In this document: positions 22,068 through 34,369 of the stretch, in pieces | How positions within the stretch are numbered: the first letter of the stretch is position 1 | How the letters are laid out: every line of letters starts with the position of its first letter | Source of the DNA: Polytrichum commune | Taxonomy: Eukaryota; Streptophyta; Polytrichopsida; Polytrichales; Polytrichaceae | Assembly (NCBI GenBank): GCA_950295325.1 | Contig: OX485806.1 | Span: forward strand, 45,999,169 to 46,063,168 | DNA: 64,000 nucleotides | Reading direction: 5' to 3' | Program-made: the position numbers and the translations under genes | The notes under the pieces: model-generated | Databases searched by the model: none | The model's input: the letters and a program-made list of their open reading frames with translations, nothing else | Told to the model about the DNA's origin: nothing

Positions 22068-25000
22068 TAGGACATGTGGGGGAAAGGCCATGATTTTATT
22101 CAGCTTTGGTCCTTCAATGTCTGACCTATTCTGGCTGGCCATAGAGACTCAAAGAATTTGTATACAAGAAATAGCCGGGGTGGTGACTATTCGGGTGCGT
22201 TTTGAGAGGCCCATGTTAGACGAAGTGACGAGAAAGTGATGTGGACTTGTGCACTTGTGGGTAGCGGTTGGCAGTCACCAGCCCTCGGAATATGTGGAGT
22301 TCTGGAATGGTTCAGAATGCAAACACATGTCGTTGGACCTGGGTACCTGTTCTCATGAGGTTTTTATGCAATATTCAACATCTAAGTTCTCCTTGAGCGG
22401 TTGTACTCCATGTGGCTCTGGCCCTTTTCTCTGTTCGGTCTCTATTACTTTCCTCAAGTTATGATGAGCACTTGATATATGCGCTATGCTGACGAAGAGG
22501 AGGTGGGAGATTGGGTTGTTCTTGCCCATCACCTGGCATGTGACGGGAGGGAACATTGGACTGGTTTGGCAGCTGGGTCTGTTGTTCTATTGTGAGTTCC
22601 TCTTGCTTCATCCTCAGATTCAGTGTGTGGGACATGTGATCCTGTTGGAAGCCATCATTTTTTTCATCGGGACATCTGAGTATGCAGCGGGAAGGTTAGT
22701 GATATCAGGTTGAGTGTGTGCATGAAAGGTTAGTATTCTCTGACCCTTTTGTGCTTGTAAAGTTGCTTTAGCAGTAATTGTATGGTGTGCAACACGCAGT
22801 AACTTGGGTCACTTGTAGCCTCAGAATTATGTGGCTTTGCTCATTCACTAAGGTCTTGGTCGTTGGTGGGTTGGTTGGCACCTACAGGATGTAACTTACT
22901 GAGTCTCACTTAAAGGAATCCGTTTTTGAAGGGGGACATTTTTGTGAGGCGAAGCATTCACTCTTAGATCAGCATGATGTTTAGGGCATGTTGAGAATCA
23001 TGGACATTAAGGAATATGTATGAGGAGAACTGGAAGGCATGGACCTGTTTAAGGGATACCTGTGCATGTTTTTTTATTGCAGAGGCCTAATTTTTACGAG
23101 GTCTCTGCACATTCACAATAGTGATGTTTAGTGTGTCCTTTATTAGATGAGGACACAGTTTAATGAAGGATGATGATTAGTCAACGTTGTGTCACTCAAC
23201 CATCACAGGATCACATCTTCTATATTTGATTACATTATGATACTGCTCTGTCTGGGTGTGGCTTAGTTGCATAACCTAGGAATGGCTATGTAGTTTTGAG
23301 AAGGAGTGCTTTCTTGCAGTTTAACACCTGCCTTCGGACAATTGGCACTAACGGCTTGAGACCCTCCCTCCAAAATTCCCTACCCACAAGTCACCCTGGT
23401 TGGTGATATAGCTCGACCAGAATCCATCATACATGGGGTCTAGGGATTGGTTTAAGGAAGTTTGTGGTTTTGACTTTGATTAGTCATCAAATATTCAATT
23501 TGAGACTAAAGTGGTTACTTCCTTCTTTATACCTATGTTTAGCCTAAAGGCTAATAGGAATATATATTATAACAACCACAGCCTGAAGTGGTTGTATGTG
23601 TAATAGCTTGAAGTGTTGCTTTAAGCACCCTCTACATCAGACCTTGTTACATAGGTATTACCAATGTAAGACCATGATATGAATAAGCACACTATTGCCA
23701 AGCTAGATCAAAGCCCAGCATGGACACCTCCATGATCCCACCTGTGGTTTGGTTGGAGAACCTTCCCTGACCCCCTTGCATCCTAGGTACTGACCCCCTC
23801 TATGCCCAGAACTTTGGCTTTGTGGGTGTACTTCCTTGGCTTCGTGACTTTAATCATTCTCCCTGTGAATAGAGCGGTTGGAATAGGCATTGACAAGCCA
23901 CCCATCTTAACCCACCCCGAGTGGAGTTTGTCACCTACCCTATGTGGAGGTAGTGGAGGTTAGTATGTGGTGGTGCCACTAATGGCACATAAATCTGTCA
24001 CTCTGTGGGCCCGGGCTCTCCTATTATGTGGGGAGTATTTCATGATAGTAGAGCGTTGGTGAGACATTTATAGGTGGGGTGTTGGTTTTAGTGCCCTCTA
24101 CCTTATGCCTCTGTTACACAATGTTAACATGTAAACAAATGACATGGCTTTAATAAGCTCAATTGTTTCTTACGCTTGCCTACTAAAATGCTTTAGTATG
24201 CTCAATAATATCTTCCCTCTTGCATATTGAATGCAAACACATTACACTTGGCAATGGAATTGAAAAATATCTTCCTCCTGCATAAAACTATCATCTCAAG
24301 CATCCCAATTTGCTATGCTATCTATCACAACATACATAATTATGCACTTCATTAAGGTACTTCTGTTGGCAATCACTAATTGTGACACTACTAGGCCTCC
24401 AGGCATCTAGTTTAGATTGTTTGCTAATAGTACATGTGACATTAACCAACATTAATGGTCTTGTGGCAGTGATTGTAAGGAAGTTGGTCATGTGGCCTAA
24501 GGTGAACACATCTACAATTGATGTGTGGAGCATATTTTCTATAAATGAATGGTTCAATTCAATTTTATCTTTGCAAGATGAAGAGAGTTTAACACTGAAG
24601 AGCGTATTATTTGGATATTGTATGCAAATTTAGTTATAAAGATTGAAAGTTTCATTTGTAGGTGATCTAAAACTAACACCTCTCGTAGATATTTAGGTGG
24701 TGTACATCTTCATACTCGATATGTACCTAATGGACACAATTTCTAAGTATTGATTTAGGGCACATGTTAGTTTTGGATATACACATCTTATACAAAGAAT
24801 TACTGGACCACCATATTGTGACAAAAAATGGCAAGTATGTGAGATTCAAATCAAATATGAGTTGTTTGTGAGAGACACATCCTTGCCATGTCTTTGCCAT
24901 TATATGTGTGGTTTTATGTTGCAAGAGGTCTTTATACAACCAACTTGATTTTAATTTAGTTTTAAATAGACTACACCATTTATGATATTTATTGTTGCCG

Positions 25001-25440
25001 GCCCAATATTGTTACTTGTGTTATGATGCCAATGTGTAAGTTGCACTATAGATCAACCACTTGATCATTAAATGTAACCACATGACACTTTGTATTAATG
25101 TGATCACAAATACCTTGACAGTAGTATTCTAAATTATGTCTTCCTCTTGCATACTATAATTGTATACCCATGACACTTGATATTAACCCCTAAAAGTCCA
25201 ACAGGCCATTCGTGGCTTTTCCAACAATTTTGAGGAGAACCACTGGTTTGGGATTTAGGTCAAATTGAATGAGATAAAGTGTAGGGAGTCTGTCATGTAG
25301 TTCTTAGTGTTGTGCCAAAAAAATTGGTGATATTGTGATTTATTTTTATATTTATAATGGGGGATAAACATGGTGACATCTTGTAATTTTGCCCTGGAGC
25401 CTACCCGGATGATTTTGTTAAAAGTACCTAACTCAAAGGT
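22068..25440. other. 3' flank of the RZ-1A-like gene and unassigned DNA
   Basis: The first part should contain the 3' UTR, but I cannot place the poly(A) site. No further coding exon is convincing. The open stretches (up to about 83 codons) lack motifs. Confidence 0.4.
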
Positions 25441-25442
25441 CA

Positions 25443-26196
25443 ATGACTTCCTTTCCCTACCCTTTGCCATCAGTCCCACCGCATTTGGGTGCTACATGCA
25501 ATATTATCACAAATTGGATGAGAGGGGTCAAGGACGCGAGTGACCAACAAGTGGCTCTAGTTCTAGTGTTCCTAAACGAAGACTATTTATGTTCAGTTCC
25601 TCTCCATATGGGTGCTTTCTTTGCGAAGGTCCTAGCGGATGTTGTTGCTGGTTCAAAGTTTTGACCTCATGGGTATTGGGCTGGAAGTGTTGGAAAGACG
25701 AGGGAGTTCCCGATGGATTCCCCTTGGAGCTGAATTTTCACCTCCGAAATTACGTTTGGCCCGATGAAGGCACCCCTCTCAAGTGGTGGAGGGAGTCTGT
25801 CAAAGCCACTAAGCATGGGAAGAGCGCCTACACCAATAACGACGTTGGACCTCCAAGAAAATGTCCTGCAAGATCAAGAGGTAAGCAAATTAGAGGCCCG
25901 CCATCTTTATCGTGTTCATGTCGAACCTTGTCAAGTTGAAAGGCAATGTTTTGATGCCGTAATGTACGATGGCATGCCATTGGCAAATCTAAACACAAAC
26001 TTACGTAGCAGGGGGAAAGCCACGAGTGACCAAAATAGGCAGATTGAATGCGTCGAGTGTGGGCACAAACGGATTGTTCAAGAAGTGAGCAGAGGGAGAT
26101 ATGGACTCGGAGGTGAAGCGACTGAAAACGAGGTCAACGACCAAGACACAACAGACTCCAACGTATGAACTCCAGTCTCTGCAAGTCGTCACCAAG
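25443..26196 (+). other. Unassigned open stretches beside a solo LTR
   Basis: Two overlapping frames (25,589-25,939, 116 codons; 25,764-26,168, 134 codons) have fairly even amino-acid use (for example WPDEGTPLKWWRESVKATK), which suggests decayed coding DNA. I do not recognise a family. The solo LTR at 26,197 was inserted immediately downstream. Confidence 0.25.
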
Positions 26197-27137
26197 TGTC
26201 GCGCACCTCTCCATGAGGAGTGCCCGCAACACCATGGGCACAAGGGGGACCCCGGAGTGACACCCGGGACTTGTGACGCCATTGGTGAGAGGGACCAAGT
26301 GATCCTAAGGTGGGTGAGGGCCCCGGGCGTTTAGAACGCCTCCCACCCACAAAGACTAGGAGTCATGAGGGTAAAGCCATAAGCTATGAGTAGCTTATGG
26401 CGTCCCGATTCTAGAATGCTAAAGAACACCTCAATCTGAGGTGTGAGCTAGGAGATATGGCACTTTGAGTGGGATGCTGTCCCGGGACAGCGCCCTGGAA
26501 CAGCAGGGGCCTGGGAGTGGCTCCCGGGACTGCAAAGGTTTAAACAGGCATAACTTCCTCAATACTTGCCCGAATAGGGCAAGTGAGGTGTCCATAGGGA
26601 TCTACGTGAAATGTAGATGACGATAGAGTGGTTGGTTGTTAGATTCAGAGACCGCACGTGGAAGTTATGAAGGTCTGAAGCTGCAGGGAGGCTTCTAGAC
26701 CCAGCGGCTAAGGGAAAATGTCTACTTGGCCCCAACTCTTGGTAGAGAGACAAAAGGGATGTTGACGGTGGGGGAGGGGCCCCGCCAAAAGTCCTAGAGG
26801 CTTATATGGGTGAGGCGGCTTTGCCGACCGACCCCCCCCGGAGCATACTTGGCAATGTGCTCCGGGTGGTTGTAGTGTTGTCCTAGCAACACTATGACCA
26901 AGTAGGGAGTGGACTTCCATGGATGGAAGTCCACCTTAGCGATGGGTTACCTACTAAGGGGAAAGAGTCCCGAATGCATGTGTAGGAGGGTTTGGTGACC
27001 AAATATGGGATTGAAGGTCCGCGGTTTTGGGAGCTAACCATGCATGTGCGTGGGATGTGCAGGTTAGCGCTCGGGACACTTGCTAGAGTTGGAAAGCGAT
27101 TGAGCTAAGTGGAGAAAAACTAGCAAGGGTCGCGACA
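26197..27137 (-). mobile_element. Solo LTR, family L1, with 5-bp target duplication
   Basis: Runs from TGTCGCGCACC to GGTCGCGACA and is flanked by CCAAG on both sides (26,192-26,196 and 27,138-27,142), an intact 5-bp duplication. Three further copies lie at about 57,470-58,352, 49,452-50,287 and 50,312-51,144. On the minus strand it has CACCCATATAAGCC, a likely TATA element, so the transcribed direction is probably minus. No internal retroelement sequence flanks it, which marks it as a solo LTR left by LTR-LTR recombination. Confidence 0.85.
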
Positions 27138-27319
27138 CCAAGTGCCCAACTTCATTGCAACTCAACAAAATCCACATTCATGGAGTTTTGAATCATGTCA
27201 AGCACAGATACTTACCAGGGCGCCATCAAACGCACTGCGCACGGAGAGGTCCTCACAGATCGCAACACGGAGCTATCCTCAATTACCCATGCAAACTCCC
27301 TAGAGACAACACATGCTGT

Positions 27320-27360
27320 CACTACAACAGATTGGGTATTTTGTGACTAAGGAAATGTGA
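27320..27360. repeat. CACTA terminal and subterminal repeat
   Basis: CACTACAACA followed closely by TTTTGTGACT and GTGACT motifs, typical TNPA-type binding repeats at CACTA ends. The flanking 3 bp (TGT) have no obvious partner. Confidence 0.6.
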
Positions 27361-28247
27361 CTGGGGATGACTGGTGACTATAGGGTGTCACATTTGGCCC
27401 GGCCTCGACCTTTGGGGGGGACGAAATTCAAAAATATGACTCGCAGTCATATTTTACTGTCGTATTCGGCAAATGTATTGTATACGGCGTATGGGAACGA
27501 CGGGTGCCTTCATAGGGAACGACGGGGAACGTGTCTGGTGGACGCCCAATCATGTGTGGCAGTCACATTTTCATGTGAGTCATATTCTTGAGTCACATTT
27601 TGACGAGGACCATTTTTTTTTTTTTTTGGGAAACCCTTGAAAATTTATGTTGCCCTAGACGGGCCGCTTGTGTTTTTGCCCCATAACTCATTATCTAGTA
27701 TTATGGTTTGGGGTATTTATTTAATAATGAAAAATTTTGGTAAAAAATAAGTATTTTTTGTGTTATAGTATGAACGGCAATGAAAATTGGGAATGGCCCA
27801 TGTTTATTTATTGAATAATTAATTGATTGATATTTTAGGGAATATAGGGGAGAAATTGGGGAGGACATTTGAAATTGATTATTGCCAAAAGACTAATTGA
27901 ACATGTATATAATTGAACTTAAATATATACCCACCTAAGTTTCATTTATACTACTTCTTGCTCGGACGGGGAGTCAATCACCGTCCGAGTCGCAATACTC
28001 TAAGTCATCTACCGATGCGTCGTCCGGTCCCTCTAGACATTCTAATGCTTTAGCAACCACTCCTGGCCCTACTTCCACTGCATCGCCCAATATGGGTGCC
28101 TTCGGTACGGTATCGTCACTTACAATCCGGAAAAATCAGAAGTCCTGCCCAGTGTTATGCATTGTATTTCATCCGTTCTATGTTGTTTGGAGAATATCCG
28201 AACGCCTCTCGGTTCCTTGCGCAAAACAACTTCCCATCTACACTTCG

Positions 28248-28823
28248 CTATGTCGGGTGCAAAAAAACTTGTTCGATGTGGAGAGGAAAGACAAATGATT
28301 GTGCTAAGTAAGGAATCAATCTGTCAAAGTTTACAATGGTGAAACCATAGTCATCGTGCTTCATGGTGGCCCCATCTCCCTTAATGTTTGCAACGACCCA
28401 ATTGCAATAGAGGACCACCACCTCAAAGAATCCATAGTCTACGGATAGGATTTCCTCCACCCAACCCACGTACTCCAACTCTGCTGCCTTTGGATTTGTG
28501 TCCTTCAGGCCCGAGCGACATAATTATCGAAATGTTGCGGCCACTCCAGAGTCCATCGTTGTCAATTGCGCCTGCGCGCTTCGGACACAGATGTGGTTTC
28601 CGAACGCATACATGGATCGATACGACTTCGCTGTATCTGATGGAGGTAGCATCAAGGCTCTAACGTCCTCTTGTACCTCCTCAGTCCCTTCTTCTATGGC
28701 GCGCAACACTGCTTTTGGAAACCAAATGTGAAAATCCTCGTCGCGCAATTCCGCTGGGTACATTACCCGCGCCTTCCGTTTCTTGCGCCTGTACTTGTGC
28801 CACTCACATTCCCGCCGTGACAT
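28248..28823 (-). pseudogene. CACTA transposase C-terminal part with DUF4216-like domain
   Basis: The first half reads RRECEWHKYRRKKRKARVMY and DFHIWFPKAV. After a frame change near 28,500 comes YVGWVEEILSVDYGFFEVVV, then LYCNWV, DYGFTIVNFDRLIPY and HIEQVF. DUF4216 typically has YYGvlkeIieLdY, cdWvd, yGFtlVNF and AeQVFY, so the match is good. This belongs to the same transposase as the segments at 29,230-32,686. Stops and frame changes make it dead. Confidence 0.75.
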
Positions 28824-29149
28824 GTCATCCTCGTGTTTCCTGCATGATAAACTAATTAGTTGACAAATACATGTAGTTCATGCAGAAGTCAAGTTTTAGC
28901 ACGACCGCTTTGATCGACTTCCCCAGCTTTGGGCAAAATCTACATTGCCCGGAGATTTTGGATACAGCCCATCACATCATTACCCGTGACTCGCTGAAAT
29001 CACTGAGGGCAGTCATAATTGCATACAACTGTAGTTGTAGTGTATCGCGATAATTACAAAAAAATGCATATTTTATGACTACATTTTGTGATTGTACTCA
29101 GTCATAAATCCCAAAATGTGACTGAGTGCAATCATAAATTTAGTCATAA

Positions 29150-29169
29150 AAGATGCGTTTTGTTGTAGT
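29150..29169. repeat. Second CACTA-type terminus inside element 1
   Basis: Reads TGTTGTAGT at the end. On the minus strand ACTACAACAAAACGCA is followed by several TATGACT repeats, the same start as element 2 at 62,201. The last base is C where G is expected. No 3-bp target duplication with 27,320 is evident. Confidence 0.55.
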
Positions 29170-29229
29170 CCGTATGGACTGGAGTGTTGTTCTAAGAGAG
29201 GGGATGCATTTATGGTTCTTCCCCCCTAA

Positions 29230-29443
29230 TATGAACTCACCTCCTCCACTCCTCCCGTGGTGCTGCATTGTTCACCACGAACTCATGTATCTATTGTCGA
29301 AGGTCGGATGGGAGATGACGCGCCCGCGCGCCACCTTCGAGGACCTCATCATACATTGTTGGGTCTTCTTTGTCATCCCACACTCTTCGAGTGGTGACTG
29401 TATATTCTTGCATATACTCTGTACAAAATCCCAATGCCTCTAC
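29230..29443 (-). pseudogene. CACTA transposase segment between DUF4218 and DUF4216
   Basis: Encodes VEALGFCTEYMQEYTVTTRR, VWDDKEDPTMYDEVLEGG and a damaged IHEFVVNNAAP, a well-known signature of plant CACTA TNP2 proteins. One TAG stands at a conserved Trp position (TGG to TAG). It joins in frame to the DUF4218 segment once the MITE-like insert 29,447-30,204 and one copy of its 3-bp duplication are removed. Confidence 0.75.
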
Positions 29444-29446
29444 TAT

Positions 29447-30204
29447 GGGGGCCATTCACGGTTGGGGTACTACTTTTGGGACAAAGAACTTAAGGACTTT
29501 GTCGCATTGATCTTGGTTTTTATCATGATTTACTATTATTTGATCAATAAATTTTACATAAATAAGTAGATAGTTTATAAGCTTTATCAAGAAAGATTTT
29601 TATTATTATTTAATAATCATCCTAAACCCTAAACCCTAGGCCACATCAGTGGCATTTTTTTGTTATTTAGATGTGCATTGGTGGTCAATTATTTCCTGTT
29701 ATGTATTTTGGTACCTTGGTAAAAGTGTCATGTGTCCATTCATATAAATTTTTTTGTCCAATTCTAATACTAGACGTTTCTTTTACGTGTGGCCGTGAGT
29801 ATATGTATATTTGGACATGTTTGGTGCCACATGTAAAGTTGGGCAATTGCTATTCAATACATATTTGGTTCTATTGGTACACACTTGAACGATGAGTGTG
29901 AGGAAAAAATTTAGGATCGTTTCGATTGATTCTTGTTGTCCTTTTCATTCCTTGATCCTAAGGTGAACAATTAAGACAACAGTCCTGAATGTCCTTTAAG
30001 GAATCAAAAGGATATCTTAGATGACCCTATTCCCTCTAAATTAACTTTGTCAGTGTACTCGATATGGAATATGAAATGTAGGTATGATCCAAAATATGCT
30101 TCACAATACAAATCTAAGCATATATACCAAGCATGTGAAGTTATCCAAAAAAGTCCGTTTTCCACTAGACGGCCAAAAGTAGTACCCCAACCGTGAATGG
30201 CCCC
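29447..30204. mobile_element. MITE-like insert (758 bp) with ~30-bp terminal inverted repeats
   Basis: Both ends carry the inverted sequence GGGGCCATTCACGGTTGGGG and then TACTACTTTTGG, ending at 29,447 and 30,204. Flanks are TAT on both sides (29,444-29,446 and 30,205-30,207), read ATA on the transposase strand. Excision in thought restores an unbroken reading (EGYVI then VEALGFC). Terminal repeats starting GGG(G)CC and a 3-bp duplication resemble PIF/Harbinger-type (Tourist) elements, although their usual duplication is TTA or TAA. No transposase inside. Confidence 0.7.
29621..29638. repeat. Interstitial plant-type telomere-like motif
   Basis: CCTAAACCCTAAACCCTA, two and a half CCCTAAA units, inside the MITE-like insert. 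Short stretches of this kind occur in plant promoters (telobox) and transposons. Confidence 0.7.
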
Positions 30205-30207
30205 TAT

Positions 30208-30930
30208 GACATAGCCTTCAGCCATGCAACCCTTTGGTCGAGCACGGTTTCGGACGTACCCTTTTAGAGTCTTCAGGTACCTCTCAATAGGGTACATCCA
30301 ACGTGTATGTACGGGTCCACAAATTTCCACTTCCTCCACGAGGTGCAGGACCAAATGGCTCATGATGTCAAAAAATGATGGCGGGAATTCTTTTTCCAAC
30401 ATGCATAGTGCTATGGCCGCTTCACACCTCATCTCCTGTATTGTTGCGGGATCAATGGACTTAGCACATACCATCCTGAATATACGGCTCAACATTATTA
30501 TTGATGTCTGCACTTTCTTTTCCATTGTGCAATGCACACATAGTGACAACACTTGCTGCATGAAGACATGGTAGTCATGGGATTTCAGGCATTTTATGTG
30601 CCCATCCACGTTTACGCGGTTCTTCAGCTTACCCACATAGTGGGTGGGGGTTCGCAATGCACGCACTTGCTCCACAAAAACTTCACGCTCTTCTTTCGTC
30701 ATAATGTACGAGGACCAAGGTAAAATGACGCTCCCGGGTTTTGTTCCTGCTACGGGCCAAAGATGCTTGCGTATACCCGCCTCCTTCATGTCTAGACGAA
30801 CTCCAAGTGCGTCCTTCTCTCCAAATATGGTTTTCATCATATTTTCAACGATGTTTTTCTCACAGTACATAACATCCAATGTGTGTTGAATTAGAAGATC
30901 CTGCAGAATGACTCGAGCTAGCCAGAAATT
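30208..30930 (-). pseudogene. CACTA transposase, end of TNP2 and DUF4218-like region
   Basis: Reads LIQHTLDVMYCEKNIVENMM, a hallmark of TNP2, then ILPWSSYIMTKEEREVF, LKSHDYHVFMQQVL, FPPSFFDIMSHLVLHLVEEV, GPVHTRWMYPIERYLKTLK and NRARPKGCMAEGYV. The last blocks match DUF4218 (sHD.hvfmqqlLp, HL...ev, Y.fERymk.LK, N+a+pEgsiaegy). The frame stays open for about 225 codons before the MITE-like insert interrupts it, so decay here is mild. Confidence 0.85.
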
Positions 30931-31049
30931 TGCCGGAGCGAATCACAATATCACTACGTGCAATCATGTGACTGTACATGGCTACATCCACTCACATAAT
31001 TCTCATAAACAATATTACTACGTGCAATCATGTGACTACGTCCACTCCC

Positions 31050-32686
31050 TTAATTCTCATAATAACATACACGTACTTTCCAGTATGGAAGGTCATATAG
31101 ACATGTCCTCCTCTTCACTCCGTGTTCGTGTACGGGGTCTGTCGTCTGTCTAGTTTGGTTTTTGCAGTGTTTTTTCGTCCACTCTTCTCGCTCGTTTGCA
31201 TATCGCAATTGCTCTCGACCACTCATCCTTCTTGGCGGTGGTCTCATCTCGGGCTGCCCATCAAAATTGGACTTCTGTCGTCTCTATTGGTGGGTCATTG
31301 GCAGTTGTCGTCTATGCCCAAGGTAAACATTATTTTTCAACGCTTTGGAACGCCGTGTTGCCATGTTGGGGCCACAGACGGGGCAAACCCTATGTCCTTT
31401 TGTTACTTGCCTGGAAATTAATCCGTACGCCGGGAAGTTAATCCGTATGCCGGGAAGTCATTCACCGTCCACAAAAGCATGCCATGTAGCTTAAATGTTT
31501 TCTCTTTGGAGTTTCCTTGCGATCCGTCCAAGCAATCGATCCCTTTCCAAAGCTCTTGGAGCTCCTCAATCAATGGTGCTAGGTACACATCCACGTTCAT
31601 GTCCGTCATACTCTCTTTTCCTGGTATGATTAGCGTAAGCATCATGAAGAAGTTTTTGGTCACTAACCAAAGGGGGAGATTGTAGTTCAGCATGACCACG
31701 GGCCAAGTAGAGTGGCTGAGACTTTGGTTCCTAAACGGATTTACGCCATCCAGTGCAAGGCCAAGCCTAACGTTCCGTTCCTCTTCCGCAAACCACGGCC
31801 ACCTATTATTTACGTGGTCCCAAGCCTTCGAGTCCACCACGGACCTCATCACCTTGTCTTTACTTTTCCCACCTACATGCCACTTCATTAGCTCCGCCAG
31901 CTGTGTACAGCTGTACATCCTTCACAAACGAGGAATCAAAGGAAAATGTCTCAAAACTTTGACTAGAATTGTTTTGGAGTTCGTTACAAACCGCGATTTG
32001 TGGCATGTTGGGCACTCCGTTGCATCCTCCAATTCTTTCCGAAACAAACAACATCCATCTCTACACGCATGTATTGAGTTGTAGGACAACCCCAACTTCA
32101 TCAACAAGCCTTTCGCCTCATATAATGATTTTGGTAGTGTGTTGTCCTTGGGTAAAATTGTTTCCTTCAACAACTTCAACAACTCATCCACAAAGTTGTT
32201 TGGTACGGCGAAGGTGGTGCAACACAATAGTAGCAAGAGTGTCGATGTGAGACGGTTCGAGGGGCTTCCCTCATACAGTGGAGTTCCAGCTTCGCATAAA
32301 AGAATCTCGTGGTCTACCCCACTGGGGTCCTTGCTGTTCATGGTACTCCCTCTTGTTTCCATGGGGTCATTCATTTCTTCCCTTTCCTCATCGCTACCTT
32401 TAATGTCATTCGTTGTGAAACCATCCTCCCCTTCATTGTCTTCAACTAATGCATCCCCGAGTCCCTCATGTATGGTGGCTTCGGTTTCGTGTCCGTCAGA
32501 ATTGAGGCTATCGTACTTGCCGAAGCACTCTGCCACCATACGTAGAACCTCAACTTCTCCATCTTGTCCATCGTTTGTGTTAGGGTATGTCTGGCTTCTT
32601 TGTGTGGGAGCCCAAAAATCCACGGAAGTCCAGATTGGCTTCCTAACCGGATTAATATCCGGATAATACCCTGGTATTGTTCTCAA
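31050..32686 (-). pseudogene. CACTA TNP2-type transposase, N-terminal and central part
   Basis: The N-terminal part has LYEGSPSNRLTSTLLLL, NFVDELLKLLKETILPK, LPKSLYEAKGLLMKLGL and HACRDGCCLFRKE, then the Cys pair ECPTCHKSRF. A single TGA at 31,922-31,924 replaces an expected Arg (CGA to TGA); the frame continues MYSCTQLAELMKWHV, RLGLALDGVNPF and LTLIIPGKESMTDMNVDVYL to 31,418. There a 20-bp tandem duplication breaks the frame, and VCPVCGP, YLGHRRQLP and the next blocks continue in another frame to 31,050. These are TNP2 (Transposase_21) signatures. The enzyme would cut CACTA ends; this copy cannot make it. Confidence 0.88.
31418..31457. repeat. 20-bp tandem duplication in the TNP2 gene
   Basis: Two adjacent units TTAATCCGTACGCCGGGAAG and the same with one difference (T for C). 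They add length and lead into a frame break. Confidence 0.8.
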
Positions 32687-33124
32687 AGTGGGGTTCCCTA
32701 GGGTCGGATAGTTGTTTTATGAAATAAGGTTCTACGCATCCGCCTTACGTGTTAAAATGGTTAGAACGGACACTTTGGTTGGACCGGAACTTAATCCTGG
32801 GGGACCGTTTTTAAACGGTCCGGTCCGGAGCGTCCGGACCGGAAGACGGTTACACCGAAACCCGGACGGTTGTAACGGACTCGGAGCGGTTGCAACGGAA
32901 ACGGTTAAGGACTCAAGCCCATTAGAGGAAGAGGGAGAGAGTACTTAAAGGAATTTCTCTCCTTCTTCGAGCCCTTTGCGCGAGCGGCATTGTCGAGAGA
33001 ACAAATGGTGAGCTGCTTTTCGAGTCGCCAGCAATTGGATTGTTGGGATTCCTTAGTGATTGGCATATAGAACTCCGGAGGGAAGAAGCCGGGGATTGTT
33101 AGAGGATTGAGGGTGCGAAGCAAA

Positions 33125-34060
33125 ATGCCGGAAGCGCGAGAGGAAGATGGGAGGGAGCAGGTCCCGATTCCCGTGAAACCGGTATTGCCGGCCACCCCGA
33201 AGAGAGATTCCGAGCTCAAAGAGCTCATAGAGGACCTTAGTCGGATGGGTTGTGAGGGATTACTCGCCAAGCCCTGGAATCTCCGGGCGGAGGCCACATT
33301 GCAGGAATTTTTGTTTGAGAGAGGCAATCAGTGGATTCGGACGATGAGGCAGGAGCCAAAGAAGTGGATGCCGGAGGTATGGGCTGGGCTAGCCACAGGG
33401 ATAGTTTTTACGTAGGGAAATTCAGAATGGACCCGGATCCTAAGGACGGATTCCATCCCGGGAATTGCCGGAACCCTAGAGAGAGGAGAGTCATAGAATT
33501 TATTCTCCCCATCCTTAGTCCGGAAAAGCCCAAGCGGCTCAGCATTACCATGGCCAACACCCTGTTCGGGGCCATGTTCGGAGCACGGCCTGTAAATTGG
33601 GGTAGATTAATTCAGGAATATGTGAAGAAATCCATCCCCCACATTGACCAGAAACCCTCTTTTCTTTCCCCTTACATCCTCCACCTCTACTAGCACCACG
33701 GCTGCATCAACGAAGAGGAGGAGGACATGCTAACGATAGCGGAAGATGAGGTGGTGTACAAGATCAATCCGGAAATCGAAGTGGCGGAGACCGGAACAGA
33801 GCATTCCAGCGACACAGCGGTTCCGGAACCACCTCCGGTTTCGTCCCCTCCGAAGGTCCGGAAACCCGCCTCACCACCGGCTTGACGGGAAGCTGGACCC
33901 AGTCGGGAAGTTTCCTGGAAGGACATCGACCTCTCCACCTTTCGGAAGCCCCCTTTAAACGCATCCGGGATGAGTTGACGGAGCTCCAGAACCAGTACTT
34001 CCGGACTACCACTACCTTGGACTTAACTCAATCTGAGCTAACTGGGCGATCCGTACCACT
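33125..34060 (+). pseudogene. Gag-like protein, left copy (decayed)
   Basis: Starts MPEAREEDGREQVPIPVK and follows the right copy through LLAKPWNLRAEATLQEFLFE, DGFHPGNC, RERRVIEFILPIL, LTMANTLF-like and ILHLY. There a TAG (33,691-33,693) stands where the right copy has Gln (ILHLYQH). A frame change lies near 33,400, and a further one after the acidic segment. The final recognisable block is FKRIRDELTELQNQYFR. It then departs from the right copy. Confidence 0.65.
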
Positions 34061-34369
34061 TTCCGGATTGGTCCGTCTAAGGACGGTGGGACCTCTTCAG
34101 AAGATCAGATTGGCGGAAGTCCGGATCCCTTCTGGATCTCACCCAATCCTCCCAGCGGCTATCCCACCTAGACGTTATTCAACCATCCGGAATAGTGAGG
34201 TTTCCCTCCCACTACACATAGAGAGGATCCGCAAGGCAATAACTAGTGCTGATCCGGGTCTCTTCTCCTATGCCCTATCCAAAACTCCTATCCCCTCATG
34301 TTCTCTCTCCTCCGCTAACAATCTCAGCATCATTCATGCGCAAAGTCAAGCAAGGACAGTCAAGGAGTG

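Larger units (their letters stand above)
27320..32690 (-). mobile_element. CACTA (En/Spm) DNA transposon, decayed, family 1
   Basis: The left end CACTACAACA at 27,320 is followed by subterminal GTGACT repeats. On the minus strand the transposase order is TNP2 (32,686-31,050), DUF4218 region (30,930-30,208), linker (29,443-29,230) and DUF4216 region (28,823-28,248), the usual order in plant CACTA elements. A second terminus facing the other way (TGTTGTAGT, ending 29,169) lies inside it, so two related elements or an internal rearrangement are superimposed. The right terminus was not found; GC-rich DNA starting about 32,750 abuts the coding part. Confidence 0.8.

Noticed and set aside
29153-29569. 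138-codon plus-strand frame
   Set aside because: It is antisense to the CACTA linker segment (EYMQEYT, VWDDKEDP) and runs into the MITE-like insert.
30224-30574. 116-codon plus-strand frame
   Set aside because: Antisense shadow of the DUF4218 region.
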